A stretch of DNA of 64,000 bases from the NCBI GenBank assembly GCA_040954595.2, contig CM082595.2, positions 7,750,001-7,814,000 on the forward strand. Direction: 5' to 3'. Under the pieces are notes generated by a model. That model was not told where the DNA came from and ran no database searches. It saw only the letters and a program-made list of their open reading frames with translations. Positions within the stretch are counted from its first letter, which is position 1; every line of letters starts with the position of its first letter. Shown piece after piece: positions 59,226 to 64,000 of the stretch. This stretch comes from Balanoglossus misakiensis. Its lineage: Eukaryota; Hemichordata. The position numbers were made by a program, and so were the translations under genes.

Positions 59226-60043
59226 AAAAGTATATCGGCCTTTAGGATTTAAACTCATCACAGCATTCTCTACAAAAAATATTGTGCAAATAAATATGAT
59301 AAAGACAATGACACTATCTTTTCGTGTGTTCTAAAAAGAAAAAAAAAGATATTTTAATAGTATTTAGAGTATAATAAAAATTAATTTGTCACAAAATCAC
59401 AGAAGTAATACATTCTAAAGTATTGCTAGGCAACGATTTTAATATTTAATATCGCAGCATTCTAAAGGTAAAACTGGTTCATCGACGCCAGGAGGATAGG
59501 GTATTTTCACAAATCGGCCACGGTTTCGGATTTCTGTACCGGAGCCACACAAAAGAAACGTCCAACATGGTAAGAAAAACAGAAGACAGAATGCTAGAAA
59601 TGCCAGTGACGTCATTGCTCAGGCCCTGTTATGGTGTACGCAAAATGACCACAATGACACAGAGTATAAAACATTACCACAGATCAGTTGTTGTATTTAA
59701 TTAATGCGAGTCAGAAACAGTTCTGGTCGTACAGTAGTGTGTACATCATGGTATCGGGTGCATGCTCGCTGGGATTAGCGGGCGGACACTCTAGTGCATT
59801 AAGCGCATTGTATCAGTGTTGAACTTACGGGGCACGATACAAACCTCTCCTTTGTATCTGATATTTTTCGGTATGTGTGTGTTTGTCTGTTAACACGATA
59901 CCACAAGACAGCTGAGCGGATTGAGTTGAATTTTGGCACATGCATAGTTTTAAAATGGTTATAGTTTTTATTGCCATGGACGTGGTTTGCAGATTTCTCC
60001 AATTGTCAACAATCAAACTGTTTCTAATTGTAGTTGTAATTGT
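59226..60043. repeat. 818-bp tandem duplication, unit 1
   Basis: Offset of exactly 818 to unit 2; I see no differences by eye until the last about 11 bases. Contains no recognised gene. Confidence 0.95.
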
Positions 60044-60850
60044 AAAAGTATATCGGCCTTTAGGATTTAAACTCATCACAGCATTCTCTACAAAAAATAT
60101 TGTGCAAATAAATATGATAAAGACAATGACACTATCTTTTCGTGTGTTCTAAAAAGAAAAAAAAAGATATTTTAATAGTATTTAGAGTATAATAAAAATT
60201 AATTTGTCACAAAATCACAGAAGTAATACATTCTAAAGTATTGCTAGGCAACGATTTTAATATTTAATATCGCAGCATTCTAAAGGTAAAACTGGTTCAT
60301 CGACGCCAGGAGGATAGGGTATTTTCACAAATCGGCCACGGTTTCGGATTTCTGTACCGGAGCCACACAAAAGAAACGTCCAACATGGTAAGAAAAACAG
60401 AAGACAGAATGCTAGAAATGCCAGTGACGTCATTGCTCAGGCCCTGTTATGGTGTACGCAAAATGACCACAATGACACAGAGTATAAAACATTACCACAG
60501 ATCAGTTGTTGTATTTAATTAATGCGAGTCAGAAACAGTTCTGGTCGTACAGTAGTGTGTACATCATGGTATCGGGTGCATGCTCGCTGGGATTAGCGGG
60601 CGGACACTCTAGTGCATTAAGCGCATTGTATCAGTGTTGAACTTACGGGGCACGATACAAACCTCTCCTTTGTATCTGATATTTTTCGGTATGTGTGTGT
60701 TTGTCTGTTAACACGATACCACAAGACAGCTGAGCGGATTGAGTTGAATTTTGGCACATGCATAGTTTTAAAATGGTTATAGTTTTTATTGCCATGGACG
60801 TGGTTTGCAGATTTCTCCAATTGTCAACAATCAAACTGTTTCTAATTGTA
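60044..60850. repeat. 818-bp tandem duplication, unit 2
   Basis: Copy of 59226-60032. Apparent identity means a very recent duplication or an assembly artefact from two haplotypes. Confidence 0.95.
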
Positions 60851-63800
60851 ATTGTATGCAGTTTGACTGGTCTGATACAAGGTGCTCAATACTAAAATTA
60901 TATGATATTATGAGAGCTTGAGAAACGATTAGTGGTATACATTAGTGCAATTATTTACGTTTGTGAAAGTTATGGACTGAAATGTATATTTTATGGAACA
61001 AAATCGTCTATTGAGCACTCTAGCACATTTTCGGTGTCTCCTACAGCTTACTTAAGGAACACATACGTTTTCAAACAATAACACACACACTCGTCATATG
61101 TACATCCTATTCAGGACTGAGTCTTGTGGATTGTCCCAAGTAGCTCTCTCCTTACGAGTATGTGATGGTTTCTATAATGATATGTCAAGAGCATGTATCT
61201 GGTTTTTCCATACTCAATAGAAGACCTATTTTTGCATGAGTTTTACCAATCCTTTGTAAGCTACAAAGTCAAGATTATCAAAAATATAGATCGTTCTGTT
61301 GTCAGGAATGAAAAAAAGACGGAAAAAGACAAGCACTGTTCCCGACATAGCGAACGATTGGACACACACCACACAAAAAACTTTTTTTTATAGGATTTCA
61401 TTTTATGCGCTGACACTGAAATTAATTCGTGGGAACTACGGGAGATATAGTTTAAAATATACATCCAAATGGCACATTTCTAAGCATTAATTTGATGTTT
61501 AATGATCATAAAACCCTAAATATGTTGCACCATAACGGTTTGTAGAAGTTAATGTTAAATTTGTGTTGTACGTAGCCACCGTATTTAGAGTCTACGTCCT
61601 GTCACAGTATGAAAACTTGATGATAAACACTTAGATAAAAGGATCGAGTTAAAACGCATGTTGTGAAATTTTAGGTTACATCAAACGTTTATCCTCTGCC
61701 AAAACGTGTCGTTATTTTATGAAAATAAATGTGTTGATAGCGTTTATGGAATAGGGAGTGATGTTATATTCACTCGTGAAACATTGTATGTGGAGTAAAT
61801 TGAATGCGCAAAAACAACTTCAAGAAAAAAAGGGTGTTGATACTATCTACTATCCTAGACAGACAGACAGACAGGAAAACAGGCAGGCAGGCATGATTAC
61901 AGACAGATAGAGTTAGAGACAAACAGTGAAATCTGCAGAAGGCTTTTAATAGCATTAGAAAGACTGCGGAGAACATTTATGCCGACTTTTTGTGTAATCA
62001 GATCGCCTTGATCGCCTTGTATTAAAATAGACGAAATGTTCTGCTTCGACGTGTTAATGGTATTTGATCACTGATTTCTATAGACCTGAATTATTTCAAT
62101 ACCGCTGAAATTCAACAATAGCCCGATGTTTTCTGCACGGACTTCCCCTTTGAGGGCTTTGAAATCCATGTGTCTCACAAGACAGCATGCCCTTGTTCCG
62201 AACGGTCACAATATACTTGGAAAGTTCCTGGTATGTTGGTGTTCTGGGTGTCTTTGTCGTCAGTACAATCACCATACTTGAAGAATGAATTTAAATGTCA
62301 ATGGATATGAACATCTGCTGCGGTGATTGGAGCGATCGAAACTTGGCTCCCGTATGTCTAGGGTTTCTTATTCAATACCTTGAAGGTAGTGACGTCAGCG
62401 AGGAAATACAGAACACCGATTTTTCTCTGATGTTCGGCAGATTCCATTTACTATGCAAATTTTCTAATTAGTTCTTGACAATATTGCTTACATGCACCGT
62501 AATTCAAAATATTTATATATTACAATGCTGCTTGTTCAGTATATCTGCACAGACATTAAACCAACGGTTACGTTTCATATCCATGTGGGAGGTCATTTTA
62601 CAGAAAAGAAAAAATGATTGACAGAATAATAACTAATGTATGGCGTCAAATAAGTCAAGTATAGCGTAGAATACACATGGAATTTCTCAAAATTTCACCT
62701 CGTTACGAAGTCCGACAATAAACCCCTGTTATTGAGTATAATCTCATCTGTGTGGTTTAAGGAACATTCTTTTGCATGAAGTAGTCCTCAAAACGTTACA
62801 AATGTGACTCTATTATCTGTGTCCCACGAAGCTTTTCTCCCATTTTCCTTCCATTAAAATATAAGGGCTATTGACAAATGGCAACTGAGAGTTAGCCTGG
62901 GGGTGAAGATTCCAATTAAAAATATTGGGTTTTGTCGGGAATACTGCATCTGTGTTGGATAGCGAATCTCTTCATCTGGCCGTGTTCAGTAAAACCCATC
63001 CATTGATGACACCATACTTAGAAAAAATACATAGAAAAAGTGACAAATAAAGAATGATGTGACAGCAGCCAGTCAAAGCTTCTGCATTCAGGATCTTCTC
63101 ACACCTTTTGCACTAATATAGCGATGCCTTATTTGTCGTTGTGTGAATAAATTCAAAAATCGTTCTGTCGCAGGTATATAACTAAACAATCCGATGACTT
63201 GGGTTTTCAAAGCCTGTCTTGCTTCCAATCCCTAGAAGCACAAATTGGCGACGTTTTGATACCTTTTTTCAAGCCACACAAGAGCAAGAATACAAATGAA
63301 ACTGAACAAACAACAACTACTGCACATGTGCATTCGTACACAAAGGACGAAAACATACATTACACACAAAGGACTAGAACAATACTACAGAGGAGTGGCG
63401 ATTACAAGTGGTGGGCAAAAAGTAAATTAATCTGGAATTGCAGTTGGTTCATATTCATTGAATCCCTTTGGATGGATTTTAGATCCAGAGACTTTCCAAC
63501 TATTTCATCATTTGGACATTAGTGTTTAATTGGTATACGACAAAGTATACGTTTTTCCTATTTATACGTTGCAGTGTAATTTGCACATCGTAAATTACAG
63601 TTCCCACTTGACCGTGTTAAGCCTTTGCTAAAGCGGGATAACTGTTCAGGGGTACTTTAGAAATCAATGCATAGACTGAGCTTAGTTAGAGCGGAAATAC
63701 AGTGATAAGCTTCTAAAAGTTGAAAGCGAGTGACTCTAAGAGGGTTAGACAAATCCGTACAGCCATGTAATCAGCAATGTTGAATGTAAGATCGGACCTT

Positions 63801-64000
63801 TCATCGTCAGTCGATGTCTTGAAAGCAGGCATTAAATGGTATTGATTTTATTTCATTAAAATATGGTATTTCAGCGTTTGTGTGGAATATCGAACAGCAT
63901 GAAGCCATCAACTTGTGATCTCTGACATATCAATTCAATATGTTTAATCTCATTAAAGCATTTGGTTAACGATATTAAGAGGGTTGTTTATTCAACGTTC
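60851..64000 (-). other. Probable 5' receptor intron, last part
   Basis: No gene seen. A short CAGA run lies at about 61855-61875 followed by CAGG. Short ORFs (for example 63199-63522, plus) have no recognisable features. Confidence 0.45.

Overview
Eukaryotic (metazoan) DNA, not prokaryotic. It has spliced exons with GT-AG borders, single-exon TRIM-NHL genes, LINEs, a Crypton-like recombinase and many inverted-repeat elements. LINE ORF1s that carry 2A peptides, plus a multi-copy TRIM-NHL family, point to an invertebrate deuterostome (acorn worm, amphioxus or echinoderm grade). That assignment is inference; no species can be read from the sequence.

Layout. 0.9-2.7 kb: a dead Crypton-type tyrosine recombinase. 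3.0-3.8 kb: a TTAA-flanked non-autonomous element. 4.65-4.79 kb (-): the first coding exon of an ankyrin-repeat-like gene, whose remaining exons lie to the left. 8.15-13.1 kb (-): a long coding block that I cannot identify, broken by in-frame stops and frameshifts. At 13.1 kb its 5' end is fused in frame to the RING/B-box start of a TRIM gene (copy A). 14.1-16.5 kb: a LINE inserted in the copy A upstream region, its 5' part inverted (twin priming). 18.1-20.3 kb (-): copy B, the only complete TRIM-NHL gene (737 aa). 20.76-25.54 kb (-): an almost full-length LINE in the copy B upstream region, with an 11-bp target duplication. 25.6-26.3 kb (-): a second Crypton remnant with a 56-bp x5 minisatellite. 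26.8-27.2 kb (+): an L2-like LINE tail. 27.4-29.0 kb (-): copy D, a decayed TRIM. 30.65-33.0 kb (-): copy C, a TRIM-NHL pseudogene with an internal deletion. 35.08-37.14 kb: a long-TIR element with 10-bp target duplications, containing a nested TTAA element. 39.9-40.7 kb: another TTAA element. 41.3-53.8 kb (-): four 3' exons of a group II-like metabotropic glutamate receptor; its introns hold foldback elements and microsatellites. 53.8-64 kb: apparently the receptor's next 5' intron, with an 818-bp tandem duplication.

Most notable signals. (1) Copies B and C of the TRIM-NHL family are almost identical in the RING and flanks, but their NHL propellers differ mainly by amino-acid-changing substitutions, which cluster at the same loop positions of successive blades. 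This looks like a diversifying recognition surface. (2) In the long LINE, ORF2 follows ORF1 in the same frame after a single TAG, with no in-frame ATG before the endonuclease, so stop-codon readthrough is likely. ORF1 also carries a 2A peptide. (3) A chimeric ORF joins a TRIM RING/B-box to the unidentified block through a 32-bp inverted copy of TRIM sequence.
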